Assembly: GCF_019693445.1 (NCBI RefSeq)
Contig: NZ_JAHRBL010000013.1
Location: forward strand, 1-64,000
Length of the DNA: 64,000 nucleotides
Source: Deinococcus aquaedulcis
GTDB lineage: Bacteria; Deinococcota; Deinococci; Deinococcales; Deinococcaceae
Direction of reading: 5' to 3'
Shown here: one piece after another, positions 1 to 9,105 of the stretch
How the letters are laid out: each line of letters starts with the position of its first letter
Position numbering within the stretch: position 1 is the stretch's first letter
Notes under the pieces: generated by a model
What the model was told of the DNA's origin: nothing
The model's database searches: none
Seen by the model: only the letters and a program-made list of their open reading frames with translations
Made by a program: the position numbers and the translations under genes

Positions 1-104
1 GTGAGCGCTTTCAGAATGCCCTGCGCTGGCAGACCAGTGAGCTGGTCACGTTCTTCAGACTCCTTACACGACCTTTTTCAGCGCCAGGACAGTCAGAAAC
101 CTAA
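1..104 (+). CDS. Transposase C-terminus (partial)
   Basis: The open frame begins before the window and covers 33 codons here from position 3 to the TAA at 102-104. The visible tail contains ALRWQTSELVTFFRLLTRPF, an aromatic/basic ending like that of DDE transposases of deinococcal insertion sequences. It reads toward the cas5 fragment and ends about 17 bases before the point where cas5 similarity stops, as expected for a transposase gene near its element's right end. The identification rests on a short tail and position, so it is tentative. Confidence 0.45.
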   Translation, partial: ERFQNALRWQTSELVTFFRLLTRPFSAPGQSET

Positions 105-121
105 GTTGTCGGCTACTGAAG
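1..121 (+). mobile_element. Right end of an insertion sequence inserted into cas5
   Basis: Coding sequence from the left window edge stops at 102-104, and the cas5 reading frame running in from the other side loses its family-like sequence at about position 121, so a junction lies there. The segment after the stop (about 105-121, ending CGGCTACTGAAG) is the likely terminal inverted repeat. Only one end is visible, so neither the element's length, its other repeat nor the target duplication can be read. The element family (IS4-like is my guess from the C-terminal residues) is inferred. Confidence 0.55.
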
Positions 122-271
122 CACCTGCCATTGAAATTCGGGCTTCCAGAAAATGGCTTCCAGCACGCCGCGCGCCGCCGAGGGGGTCATCACGTCGTAG
201 CTGACGCGCTCAACCTTGTTCTCTGGGCGGGTAAAACAGGCGTACTCACTCCAGACTTTCACTTTCAACAC
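113..271 (-). pseudogene. cas5: cas5 (type I-C), truncated after about 50 codons by an insertion sequence
   Basis: Cas5 of type I-C processes pre-crRNA and sits at the crRNA 5' handle in Cascade. The visible N-terminus ([19 protein letters not shown], then [20 protein letters not shown]) is that of the Cas5c/Cas5d family. The start is GTG at 271-269 with AAGGAGG six bases upstream, 26 bases after the cas3 stop. Family members are about 210-240 residues; this one stops at codon 52, exactly where flanking DNA becomes transposase-like. The rest of cas5 and cas8c-cas7-cas4-cas1-cas2 may lie beyond the element, outside the window. As it stands the product lacks most of the RAMP fold. Confidence 0.8.
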
Positions 272-297
272 ATGGCTCCTCCTTGCAGGACGGGGGT

Positions 298-2643
298 TCA
301 GAACACCAACGCGTCCATTCCGCCGGTATCCAGGCCGAAGCGCAGACTGTAGCCCCGATTGGCGGGCCACTCGTACACCTCGGGCGGCTCCGTGCCAAAC
401 CGTTCGCCTTTCTCGACGAGTTCAGACACGATGCGCAGGCCGAAGGTTTGAATGTCGCGCCGCAACACCTGCACGGTGTAGGGCTGAAGGCTGCGCCACG
501 CCCCTCTGGCCTGCCATGGCTCTTTCGCGTGAAGGATGGTGTTCAGGTGCCGGTTGACCTCCTTCGGGGCATACCGCCGCACGATGACGGGCACGGTGGT
601 GTCCTCAATCATCTGGAAGGTGCGCGCCACCGTCTCAAACTCCATGTCTTCTTGTAACTCGGCGATGGTGGCGCTGTGCCCGCTGTCCAGGAGGACTTTC
701 GCGTTCGTTTCTACGTGCAGAAACAGTTCGCGGAAGTAGGGTGTGAAGGTTTCCGGTGCATGTAGGTCAGACTCCTCAGCCAGGTAGGTTCCGGCCAGTT
801 CTGTTCGGGCGCCGTAGTCACCGGGCGGCAGTTTGGCGTCTTCCGGACGAAAGACGGTCACAAGGCCGGGCATGGGCTGCCCACCCATGTCCGTCAACTT
901 GCCTTCCCGGTTGCAGCGTCCTGCGGCCTGCACGATGGCTTCCAGCGGTCCCAGCGCGCGGTACACCCTGGGGAAGTCCAGGTCCACCCCCGCCTCAATG
1001 AGTTGCGTGGCGATGACCCGGCAAGGCTTCCCCTGCTTCAGGCGGTGGCGGAGGACCCGGAACACGCGGCGGCGGTGGTGCGGGCACATGTGCGTGGACA
1101 GATGAAACACGTCCCAGAGCGGCCGGTTGGGGTCGCGGTCTTCTACCACCGCTTGAAAGAGGGTCTGGGCGTGCTTCTTGGTATTCACAATGCAGAGGGA
1201 CTGCGCGTTCACGTCCTGCCGCAGCTCCTCGGCCAGGGCCGCCCAATCTTGCCCCTGCGAGACGCGGCTGAGGTCGTACTCGACCCGCCTCAAGGCCTGG
1301 AAATACTGTGCCGGCTTGTCAATCAGTTCTGTGGACGGCTGCTGGCTGGGGAAATCGTCCAGCGCGGGTTGCGTGGCGGTGCAGAACACCACGCTGACGT
1401 GGTAGTGGGCCACCAGTTCCCGCAAGATTTCGAGGATGGGGTGGAGGCGGTGCGTGGGCAGGCTCTGCGCCTCGTCCAGCACGATGACGCTGCCCGCCAC
1501 ATTGTGCAGCTTGCGCAGCTGGGCCGTGCGGTGACCGAACAGGGTTTCCTGAAACAATTGCACTGTGGTCGTCACGATGACCGGCGCGTCCCAGTTTTCA
1601 GTCGCCAGTCGAATGGGGTCGGGTTTCTGCGCAGCCTGTCCCCTGGGTGGCTCCTTAAACTCCAGATTGCTGTGATGTTCAAGCACATTCTCTGCGCCCA
1701 GCACCCGGCGAAATTCCTGCGCCGTCTGCTCAATGATGGTGGTGAAGGGAACGCCGTAAATGACACGCCGCATTCCGCCTCGTTCTGCCGTAGCGGCGTG
1801 GTGCGCGGCGTGTGCCAGGGCAAACCCCAGTGAGGTTAGGGTCTTGCCACCCCCGGTAGGCATGGTCAGCCGGAAGAACCCAGGGGGGAGGCTGGCTTTG
1901 CCCAGCGCCTGGGCATACATCTCGCGCCGCAGCACGTTGATGGGCTTGGGGGCCAGGGCGTCCTGCCGCGCCAGTTCGGCCTGGTGGGCATTCAACCTGT
2001 CCAAGAGCCCAGCCATCTGGCCCTGATGACGCCGGGCTTCCGCACGCGCCAGCGTGCGCGAGGGGCTGCCGTGCGCTTCTGTGTCCAGGCGGTCGGCGTC
2101 CACAAGAGCGCCCAGCAACATGCGGGTGTACAGGGCACGGGCCGCCCCAGTCAAGCCTGTGGGCTGCGGGGGTGTCTCGCACAGGGCGTCCAGAGCGGGA
2201 ATCTCCTCGCAGGCGGTGGCGAACAGGTCATCCACCTCGTCGGGGCAGGTTTCGCCCAGGCGCTTGTCCAGGGCACCCACACTCCTGAGCGCCCCGTGAT
2301 GGTTGGCCACCACGAATGGCAGCTCGCTGCCTGTGGCCCGGTAAGTGCGGAGTAAAGCGGTCAGCGCCTTGGCTCCGGCGTCACTGTGCGCCACCGCTTC
2401 CTCGACAAACTCAAACGGCTGTCGCGTGTCTGGGTTCCACTTCAGGCGGTGCTTCTGAAACTTCTCGCGGTACTTGCCCAGGTCGTGCAGATACCCTAGC
2501 CACTGCGCGTCCAGGTCAGCGTTGGGCAGATTGAAGAAGCGCGCGCGCTCCCTGAGCAGCTTGGTGACCCCTTCCACATGGTCTTTCAGCGTCTGCCATT
2601 CCAGATTTTCCTCGCTGGGGCTGTGGCCCATGTACCTGCTCAT
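298..2643 (-). CDS. cas3: CRISPR-associated helicase/nuclease Cas3 (type I-C)
   Basis: This 781-residue protein is recruited by Cascade and nicks, unwinds and degrades target DNA. The N-terminal HD nuclease shows D21-H22, H53-D54 within YLHDLGK, and NHH near residue 115. The SF2 helicase has Walker A MPTGGGKT (261-268), DEAQ (390-393), an [10 protein letters not shown] segment and motif [12 protein letters not shown]. Length and a fused HD domain fit full-size type I-C Cas3. The start ATG overlaps the WYL regulator stop (ATGA), and cas5 follows closely, so the three form an operon. No frameshift or lost catalytic residue is visible. Confidence 0.95.
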   Translation of the reverse strand: MSRYMGHSPSEENLEWQTLKDHVEGVTKLLRERARFFNLPNADLDAQWLGYLHDLGKYREKFQKHRLKWNPDTRQPFEFVEEAVAHSDAGAKALTALLRTYRATGSELPFVVANHHGALRSVGALDKRLGETCPDEVDDLFATACEEIPALDALCETPPQPTGLTGAARALYTRMLLGALVDADRLDTEAHGSPSRTLARAEARRHQGQMAGLLDRLNAHQAELARQDALAPKPINVLRREMYAQALGKASLPPGFFRLTMPTGGGKTLTSLGFALAHAAHHAATAERGGMRRVIYGVPFTTIIEQTAQEFRRVLGAENVLEHHSNLEFKEPPRGQAAQKPDPIRLATENWDAPVIVTTTVQLFQETLFGHRTAQLRKLHNVAGSVIVLDEAQSLPTHRLHPILEILRELVAHYHVSVVFCTATQPALDDFPSQQPSTELIDKPAQYFQALRRVEYDLSRVSQGQDWAALAEELRQDVNAQSLCIVNTKKHAQTLFQAVVEDRDPNRPLWDVFHLSTHMCPHHRRRVFRVLRHRLKQGKPCRVIATQLIEAGVDLDFPRVYRALGPLEAIVQAAGRCNREGKLTDMGGQPMPGLVTVFRPEDAKLPPGDYGARTELAGTYLAEESDLHAPETFTPYFRELFLHVETNAKVLLDSGHSATIAELQEDMEFETVARTFQMIEDTTVPVIVRRYAPKEVNRHLNTILHAKEPWQARGAWRSLQPYTVQVLRRDIQTFGLRIVSELVEKGERFGTEPPEVYEWPANRGYSLRFGLDTGGMDALVF

Positions 2644-3665
2644 GCTCTTTCTCCTCCCTGGCCTGCGGCTTCCCGCAGTTCATTCAGCCAGTATTCACGG
2701 ATGTGTGGTGGCCCCAGGACCTTCACGCGCGGCCCAAAACTAAAAATCCAGGCCAGGGCTTCGCGCGGCAGACCGCTGCTGTCGGGCGGGGCTTGCAAGG
2801 TCGCGTTCAGCGAACCGTCTGGGTTGGGGTCGCGGGCGTGCTTCAGGTGCGGGTAACCGCCCTCCTCGATGCGGTAGCGGGCATCGGCGCGAAACCGCAG
2901 GTGAATGGTGTCTTTCCGGCCGCCCTGCGCCCCCACGATCCCCCAGGCCGATTCGAGAAACTCGCGCGGTTGAAAATCGGCGGGAATGCGGTACTGCTCG
3001 CCCCTCAGCACCTCTGGCTGCTGCATGCGCGCCAGCTTGAAGGTACGAACGGCGTTGTGAAACGTGGTCTCCCGGCCAATTACGTACAGGTCGAGGTTCT
3101 GTGGGTGAGGCTCGATCAGATACGGCTCAATGATGTTGGGGCGAAGTTGACCGCTGCCCCCGGGCTTCTTGTACAGAAACCGCAGCGGATGCCCGCCGGT
3201 CCAGGCGTCAGCCGCGTGCCGCAGGTTCAGGTCTTCAGGAGTGCGGCGGCGCTTGCCCATATCGCCCAGGCTGCGGGTGGTCACGTCCCGCAGATGCTCG
3301 GGCAACCAACCGATGATGCGCTGCATGGCGCGTTTATGGGCCTCGCCTTCACCTGCCGCTCGGTGGTAGGTGAGGCGCAGAGCCGCATGAAAAATCAGCA
3401 GTTCGGTGGGCGTGAGCGCCTGGTGCGCGTGCTCAATATGGTAGCGGGGCGGGCGCGTTTTGCTGGGCACAACCTTCTCGCCCAGGTCAACGAGCGCTTT
3501 CACATCACGCTGCACCATGCGTTCAGCGCGTCGCCATTCCTTGCTGTCCAGGCAAAGGTCAGGGGCAAAGTGCAGCACCAGCTGCTTGATAGTCATCGGC
3601 CTGGCCCGTAGCAAGGCGGCCAGCAGGAACAGCCGCTGAGCCTGTCCAAGCGTTTCGAGGTCCAT
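2640..3665 (-). CDS. WYL-domain transcriptional regulator of the cas operon
   Basis: The protein has an N-terminal helix-turn-helix region (about residues 5-70) and a WYL-type ligand-sensing region; the segment IIEPYLIEPHPQNLDLYVIG is the recognisable core. WYL proteins are common regulators adjacent to CRISPR-Cas and other defence genes. I chose ATG at 3665 (MDLETLGQAQRLF) because family similarity begins there; an in-frame TTG at 3719 would add 18 residues without a better ribosome site. The stop overlaps the cas3 start, so it is co-transcribed with cas3. Whether it represses or activates the operon cannot be read from sequence. Confidence 0.85.
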   Translation of the reverse strand: MDLETLGQAQRLFLLAALLRARPMTIKQLVLHFAPDLCLDSKEWRRAERMVQRDVKALVDLGEKVVPSKTRPPRYHIEHAHQALTPTELLIFHAALRLTYHRAAGEGEAHKRAMQRIIGWLPEHLRDVTTRSLGDMGKRRRTPEDLNLRHAADAWTGGHPLRFLYKKPGGSGQLRPNIIEPYLIEPHPQNLDLYVIGRETTFHNAVRTFKLARMQQPEVLRGEQYRIPADFQPREFLESAWGIVGAQGGRKDTIHLRFRADARYRIEEGGYPHLKHARDPNPDGSLNATLQAPPDSSGLPREALAWIFSFGPRVKVLGPPHIREYWLNELREAAGQGGERA

Positions 3666-3751
3666 GCCCGCAGCATGACAGGGGCTCGTGTCAGGAGTGA
3701 CGGGGAATACTGAAGGCAAATAAGAGACTCAGAAAAGTGAGTGCTGAACGC

Positions 3752-5407
3752 TCAGATATCCTGCGCGACATCATGAACCTGGCGCCATTCCTCGACCCAG
3801 TTGTCGTAGCGCCCTGCACAAAACAAACTGGCCCGGCCCGGGGGCGGCACCACCAGTGGCAGCCAGGTTGGCTCGTCCGAGAGGGCCAACACATGGCCGT
3901 CGGAGCGCACGACACCTGGCCACCCAAAGGCCAGGCGCAACTGCCGCACTGCCTCGCCCAGCAGGCGCCGCTGGCGGTTGGGCGAAGCGTCGCCGTACAG
4001 CTCCTCTGTGACCCGCTCACGGTTGAGGGTGCCGCCATGGAGCAGCAGCAAGACGAGCAGGGCCGCCGCGTCGCTGTCGGGCCTCAGGGAGAGGCTCTCG
4101 CCGTGCATTCGCACCTCAATGGGGCCAGCGGCCTGCACCTGCACGCGCCACTCGGGTCGCCGGATGGCCCTACCCCACCGCGTAAAGAGCTCGGGGAACA
4201 GACAGGCAAGCTCCTCGGCCCAGGCGGCGCGGCCAGGCGGGGGCTCGGCGGGCACCGCCTCTCCCCACTGACGCTGGAGATCGGCGGCCACCACTGCCGC
4301 CGCCAGGCGGTCGTCGGGTGTGGTGAGCTGCGCCAGACTCAGGGCCTGCGCCGCACCTGCCAGGTCGCCGTTCAGGGCCATCCCCATCGCCAGGTCCAGA
4401 CGCAGGCGGTGTGGGGCGCCGGCGTCCACCGCCATGTCCACCAGGGCGGTGGACAGGCTATCCAGGGCGGCGTCCACTTCACTACGCAGCAGGTGGCACA
4501 GGGCCACCCCCCGGACCGACAGCGGCAATTCGGCCCGCAGGTCCTTGAGCTGCTGCCCCGCATTCTGAAAAGCCACCAGGGCACGCGCATATTCACCGTG
4601 TCGCCGCCAGACGGCCCCCAGCCCGCGCCAGACCAGGGCGCGGTGTTCGGCGGCTTCGGGTCTGCGTGTCAGGCGCAGGGCCTCGGTCAGCGCCCGCTCG
4701 GCTGTTCGCAGGTCGTCCAGTCGCACGCAGGTCATGCCCCGGTTCGCCAGGGCAGAGGCGCGGCCCCAGGCGTCGGTTCCGTATTCGGCGGCGGCGGTCG
4801 CGTATTCGGTGCGGGCCGCCAGGTCGTCGCCTGAGTTTGCCAGCGAGAGGGCAAATTCGGTGCGAATCAGTGCCCGCTCTCGCCCAGCAAATCGGCCCAA
4901 CACAGCGCTGTAAGCCGCGCGCCAGTCACCCCCCGCCTCATACACCGCCCGGGGCCAGACGCGCGCCGCAATCGCGTCATCTGGTGGACAGGCCGCGCTC
5001 AGGCTCAGGGCCTGCTGGACATGGCCGCCCAGCAGCGCGGCGTAGGCTTCTACGGCCGGAAAGGTGGCGGGCGGCCAGCCCGACAGCACTTCCCTCAGGG
5101 CGGGCAGGTTCCCAGTGCGGTATGCCAGACGGCCCAGCAGTTCGGCCCATTCCCGTTGCCGAGCGAGATGCGCGGGAACCCCGCGAAGCGCCTCGGCCAG
5201 TGCCAGACCATCGGCGCGGGTGCGCAGGTGGCGCAGCGCCCAGTCGGCGTGTGGCCTGACCCGTTCCCAGTCACCTTGCTCAGCCAGACGGCCGAGTTGC
5301 TCTGCCACCTCATCGAAGACCGGCACCTCCACAGTGTAGGGGCGAAGGCGGTGTGCCCTCGCCCCTTGCTCCTGGCGTTTAGCCGCCCACTGGATAGGTG
5401 CCCTCAT
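3752..5407 (-). CDS. TPR-repeat regulator with C-terminal winged helix
   Basis: The 551-residue protein is mostly helical TPR-like repeats (about residues 30-400; for example blocks with AERALTEALRLTRRPEAAEH and ARALVAFQNAGQQLKDLRA). A C-terminal winged-helix segment (about 425-500, GGTLNRERVTEELYGDASP) resembles the DNA-binding domain of SARP/OmpR-like regulators. Its ATG at 5407 lies inside the 3' end of a 44-codon peptide gene and lacks a clear ribosome site, which suggests translational coupling. It lies 86 bases upstream of the WYL regulator in the same direction. The target is unknown; TPR domains in regulators often bind peptides or partner proteins. Confidence 0.7.
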   Translation of the reverse strand: MRAPIQWAAKRQEQGARAHRLRPYTVEVPVFDEVAEQLGRLAEQGDWERVRPHADWALRHLRTRADGLALAEALRGVPAHLARQREWAELLGRLAYRTGNLPALREVLSGWPPATFPAVEAYAALLGGHVQQALSLSAACPPDDAIAARVWPRAVYEAGGDWRAAYSAVLGRFAGRERALIRTEFALSLANSGDDLAARTEYATAAAEYGTDAWGRASALANRGMTCVRLDDLRTAERALTEALRLTRRPEAAEHRALVWRGLGAVWRRHGEYARALVAFQNAGQQLKDLRAELPLSVRGVALCHLLRSEVDAALDSLSTALVDMAVDAGAPHRLRLDLAMGMALNGDLAGAAQALSLAQLTTPDDRLAAAVVAADLQRQWGEAVPAEPPPGRAAWAEELACLFPELFTRWGRAIRRPEWRVQVQAAGPIEVRMHGESLSLRPDSDAAALLVLLLLHGGTLNRERVTEELYGDASPNRQRRLLGEAVRQLRLAFGWPGVVRSDGHVLALSDEPTWLPLVVPPPGRASLFCAGRYDNWVEEWRQVHDVAQDI

Positions 5408-5513
5408 CCAGTGGCATCGGCTGAGTCTCGCCCGGCACCGTGGTGGGCGGAACCTTCACCAGATGAGCACCAGCACCCCAGACCAGGACCAGGACCAGCA
5501 CAATTGCGTTCAT
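5379..5513 (-). CDS. Small 44-residue peptide with hydrophobic N-terminus
   Basis: ATG at 5513-5511 follows AGGAGT by seven bases, a good ribosome site. The product starts MNAIVLVLVLVWGAGAHLV, a short hydrophobic segment that could be a signal or membrane anchor, followed by a polar Pro/Thr/Glu-rich tail ending TYPVGG. It overlaps the start of the TPR regulator by 29 bases. I recognise no family. The arrangement (exported peptide gene immediately before and overlapping a TPR regulator) resembles peptide-pheromone/receptor pairs, but that is inference. Confidence 0.5.
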   Translation of the reverse strand: MNAIVLVLVLVWGAGAHLVKVPPTTVPGETQPMPLDEGTYPVGG

Positions 5514-5559
5514 AATTGACTCCTGTCGCGGAAACGGCTGCTGACCGTTGTCCGCGTGT

Positions 5560-5579
5560 ACGAACCCGTCTGGGTTCGT
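5560..5579. promoter_or_regulatory. 8-bp inverted repeat upstream of the peptide/TPR regulator genes
   Basis: ACGAACCC and GGGTTCGT are exact inverted arms separated by GTCT. The repeat lies about 46 bases before the peptide start codon on the minus strand and about 250 bases before the CRISPR array on the plus strand, where an operator for either direction could sit. It is not followed by a T run, which argues against a terminator. Confidence 0.4.
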
Positions 5580-5825
5580 GTGCAGGAGCTTGAAATCCTG
5601 GCGCGACACGCCATGTCGAATGACTTTCGCAGGGCCACAGTGGCGCCGCGAACCTGCTGTGACGGCCTAACCCCAGGGGGTTCGCGCGGTTCTAGAAAAG
5701 CCGCCTGGGCCGACAAGTTTCAGAACAGGGCAATTAGAAAAGCAGAGGCTTTAGACTGCCTCCGCAGACACTTCGCGCAAACCACCCGAAAAGTTGCCTT
5801 CTGGACGTGTGCCAGGCAAACTACT
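5580..5825 (+). promoter_or_regulatory. Probable CRISPR leader / divergent promoter region
   Basis: This non-coding stretch directly precedes the first repeat. The last 135 bases (about 5690-5825) are more A/T-rich than the surroundings (for example TTTCAGAACAGGGCAATTAG), as leaders usually are. Repeats end in GATTGAAAC toward the right, so the array should be transcribed on the plus strand from here. No confident -35/-10 pair was identified. With the peptide-gene promoter on the other strand, this accounts for the whole 312-base gap from 5514. Confidence 0.5.
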
Positions 5826-8800
5826 GTCACAGCCCGCCTTCGGGTGGGCTGAGGATTGAAACCTTGACGCAGCTGGTGACCCTTGGGCGTATCGCGCGTC
5901 ACAGCCCGCCTTCGGGTGGGCTGAGGATTGAAACCCCAGCGGGGCCCGGCGCGGGGGCTGGGGCTGGTCACAGCCCGCCTTCGGGTGGGCTGAGGATTGA
6001 AACCGGGCAAGCCCAGCGAGGCCCTGCGCGGCGTGCTGAGTCACAGCCCGCCTTCGGGTGGGCTGAGGATTGAAACTGGCCCAGCCCGAAGCGGTCCCGC
6101 AGACCACGCGAGTCACAGCCCGCCTTCGGGTGGGCTGAGGATTGAAACGCACGCTGGACCAGCAGACGGCCGCCAGTGCCAGCGGTCACAGCCCGCCTTC
6201 GGGTGGGCTGAGGATTGAAACCCGAGGACATTGGGGTGAGCCTCAGCCGCGCCCTGGTCACAGCCCGCCTTCGGGTGGGCTGAGGATTGAAACACGTCGC
6301 CCAGAAACACGACACTGCTGCCTTCCGGGTCACAGCCCGCCTTCGGGTGGGCTGAGGATTGAAACGCTGTTCAAGTCGGAGCAGGAAGGCGAAAACGGCG
6401 TCACAGCCCGCCTTCGGGTGGGCTGAGGATTGAAACAGCAGTGTCTGCAGGAAATCGAGAAGCTGAGCGGTCACAGCCCGCCTTCGGGTGGGCTGAGGAT
6501 TGAAACCCATCGGTGACGAAGGCGGGAATATACGCGTCAAGGTCACAGCCCGCCTTCGGGTGGGCTGAGGATTGAAACCCATCGGTGACGAAGGCGGGAA
6601 TATACGCGTCAAGGTCACAGCCCGCCTTCGGATGGGCTGAGGATTGAAACGTGTTCAGGCCGCTGCCAGTCGCCACGATGCACTGTCACAGCCCGCCTTC
6701 GGGTGGGCTGAGGATTGAAACCGGCGCAGCTCGTACATCAGGCAGTGGAACGTGAGGTCACAGCCCGCCTTCGGGTGGGCTGAGGATTGAAACAGCTTGT
6801 GGAGGCGCAGTTCTTCGGCGGTCAGGGGTCACAGCCCGCCTTCGGGTGGGCTGAGGATTGAAACTGCCCGTTGAGCCACAGGTCATCGGCGTTGATGGCG
6901 TCACAGCCCGCCTTCGGGTGGGCTGAGGATTGAAACTGCTTCCTCTTCGGCCTCTGCTTCAAATTGTGTGGTCACAGCCCGCCTTCGGGTGGGCTGAGGA
7001 TTGAAACCGAACGTGAATCACGTGCATCTGGCCGGCGGGCGGTCACAGCCCGCCTTCGGGTGGGCTGAGGATTGAAACACCGATACCCTGACGGTGGTGG
7101 TGCCGGGGCAGCGTCACAGCCCGCCTTCGGGTGGGCTGAGGATTGAAACAGGGCGCGGACATAGCCCATGTACCCTGGCACGGTCACAGCCCGCCTTCGG
7201 GTGGGCTGAGGATTGAAACTCCATGCTGAGGGCGCCCACGTAGGTGTCCCCGTGTCACAGCCCGCCTTCGGGTGGGCTGAGGATTGAAACACCCGTGTCT
7301 GCCCGTGGTGGGCGCGGGCTCGCTGCGTCACAGCCCACCTTCGGGTGGGCTGAGGATTGAAACCCGTTGATTAAGAAAGCCCCCACCCCCAGGCCTGGGT
7401 CACAGCCCGCCTTCGGGTGGGCTGAGGATTGAAACACCCGTGTCTGCCCGTGGTGGGCGCGGGCTCGCGTGTCACAGCCCGCCTTCGGGTGGGCTGAGGA
7501 TTGAAACGCACGTCCACCCTGCGCATCCGCACCGAGGCGTCACAGCCCGCCTTCGGGTGGGCTGAGGATTGAAACCAGGTATCCGTGGCGCTCACGGGCT
7601 TCGGCAATGAGTCACAGCCCGCCTTCGGGTGGGCTGAGGATTGAAACAACTCACCCGCGCCGGCCTCGCGCTGCACCGCTGGCGTCACAGCCCGCCTTCG
7701 GGTGGGCTGAGGATTGAAACCAGGTGACCAGGGCCCACAGTACCTGCTGATCGGGGGGTCACAGCCCGCCTTCGGGTGGGCTGAGGATTGAAACAGCGCA
7801 GCCCGTAATTCCCGCCGCCCTGGTGCAGGTCACAGCCCGCCTTCGGGTGGGCTGAGGATTGAAACCTGGGGAACTGAATCAGGATGCGGCCCCCAACCGT
7901 CACAGCCCGCCTTCGGGTGGGCTGAGGATTGAAACCGGTGAGCGGCATCAGGTGCCCGTGTTGCCCATCGTGGTCACAGCCCGCCTTCGGGTGGGCTGAG
8001 GATTGAAACCGCATGGTGGTGGGCGTGGCGTACAGGGCCAGCAGTCACAGCCCGCCTTCGGGTGGGCTGAGGATTGAAACCTCGAAAAACGCGGGCGTTT
8101 CGGCTGGGCGGGTCTTGTCACAGCCCGCCTTCGGGTGGGCTGAGGATTGAAACACTGCGGCGCGCAACTACGCCGCCGCTGGCAACGAGTCACAGCCCGC
8201 CTTCGGGTGGGCTGAGGATTGAAACGCCAGCGTCCCACCCAGCGCCAGCAGGATGCCTCGAAGTCACAGCCCGCCTTCGGGTGGGCTGAGGATTGAAACA
8301 GGCCTGACCACCACAGCATGACGTGCGCGACCTCGGTCACAGCCCGCCTTCGGGTGGGCTGAGGATTGAAACCGTGCCTCTGCAGGAGGTGAGGGCCTAT
8401 GCCCCGGAGGTCACAGCCCGCCTTCGGGTGGGCTGAGGATTGAAACTGACGCGCAGGCAGCGGCGAATGCCAAAGCCGACGTCACAGCCCGCCTTCGGGT
8501 GGGCTGAGGATTGAAACTGGTGCATGGCGGACAGGTGTTCTATGAATACGTGAGTCACAGCCCGCCTTCGGGTGGGCTGAGGATTGAAACACGCAGTTGC
8601 CAGCCCGGACTGCGCGGATGAATTTGTCACAGCCCGCCTTCGGGTGGGCTGAGGATTGAAACAGTAGCTGTACATGCCCCACTCGGTGAGGTTGCCGTGT
8701 CACAGCCCGCCTTCGGGTGGGCTGAGGATTGAAACCGGGCAGATCGGACAGCTGCGTGCCCACCTGCAGGTGTCACAGCCCGCCTTCGGGTGGGCTGAGG

Positions 8801-8952
8801 ATTGAAACAGCAGGGCCAGCCCCAGCAGGGCGCCGGCGATCACCGTCACAGCCCGCCTTCGGGTGGGCTGAGGATTGAAACAGGCGGAAGTACCCGATGG
8901 GAGGGATGCGGCCCCCGTTGCAGCCGCCTTAAGGTGGACTGTAATTACAGCT
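5826..8952 (+). CRISPR. Type I-C CRISPR array, 43 repeats plus one degenerate terminal repeat
   Basis: The 37-bp repeat begins GTCACAGCCCGCC and ends GAGGATTGAAAC; the ending is typical of type I repeats. The first repeat is 5826-5862 and the last intact one 8845-8881, with spacers of about 32-37 bases. Arms AGCCCGCC and GGTGGGCT close a TTCG loop, giving an 8-bp stem with a cUUCGg tetraloop and one G-U wobble. Two repeats carry a single change: 6614-6650 (GGATGGG) and 7327-7363 (CCCACC). A degenerate 44th repeat lies at 8917-8952 after a 35-base spacer, marking the leader-distal end. One spacer occurs twice and another nearly twice. Confidence 0.98.
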
Positions 8953-9069
8953 TTCCCACTATCATCACGCCCGCCACCCTGCTTTGTCCGCTCACAAGTC
9001 CCCATTTCCGCTTGCCGGATGGTGTCCACAGGCCCCCTCGAAATCCTCCCCCCCTTCCCGAACCAAATC

Positions 9070-9089
9070 TGCTCGTCATGTGACGAGCA
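9070..9089. repeat. 20-bp palindrome at the left edge of the hpa island
   Basis: TGCTCGTCATGTGACGAGCA is palindromic except at the central pair. It lies 16 bases beyond the stop of the minus-strand PucR-type gene. An almost identical copy sits 9 bases beyond hpaI at 19763-19782, so the pair brackets the catabolic island. It can fold into an 8-bp stem with a 4-base loop but has no T run on the relevant strand. Confidence 0.7.
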
Positions 9090-9105
9090 AACGGCCCCCA
9101 CCGCT

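Noticed and set aside
5720..8763. Long minus-strand reading frames across the CRISPR array encoding repeats such as [12 protein letters not shown] and [12 protein letters not shown]
   Set aside because: Repeat plus spacer often totals 72 bases, a multiple of three, so frames stay open by chance across the array. The peptides are translated repeats, not proteins.
5826..8881. Self-targeting spacers matching genes in this window
   Set aside because: I saw no spacer matching other parts of the window by eye. A full search was not possible.
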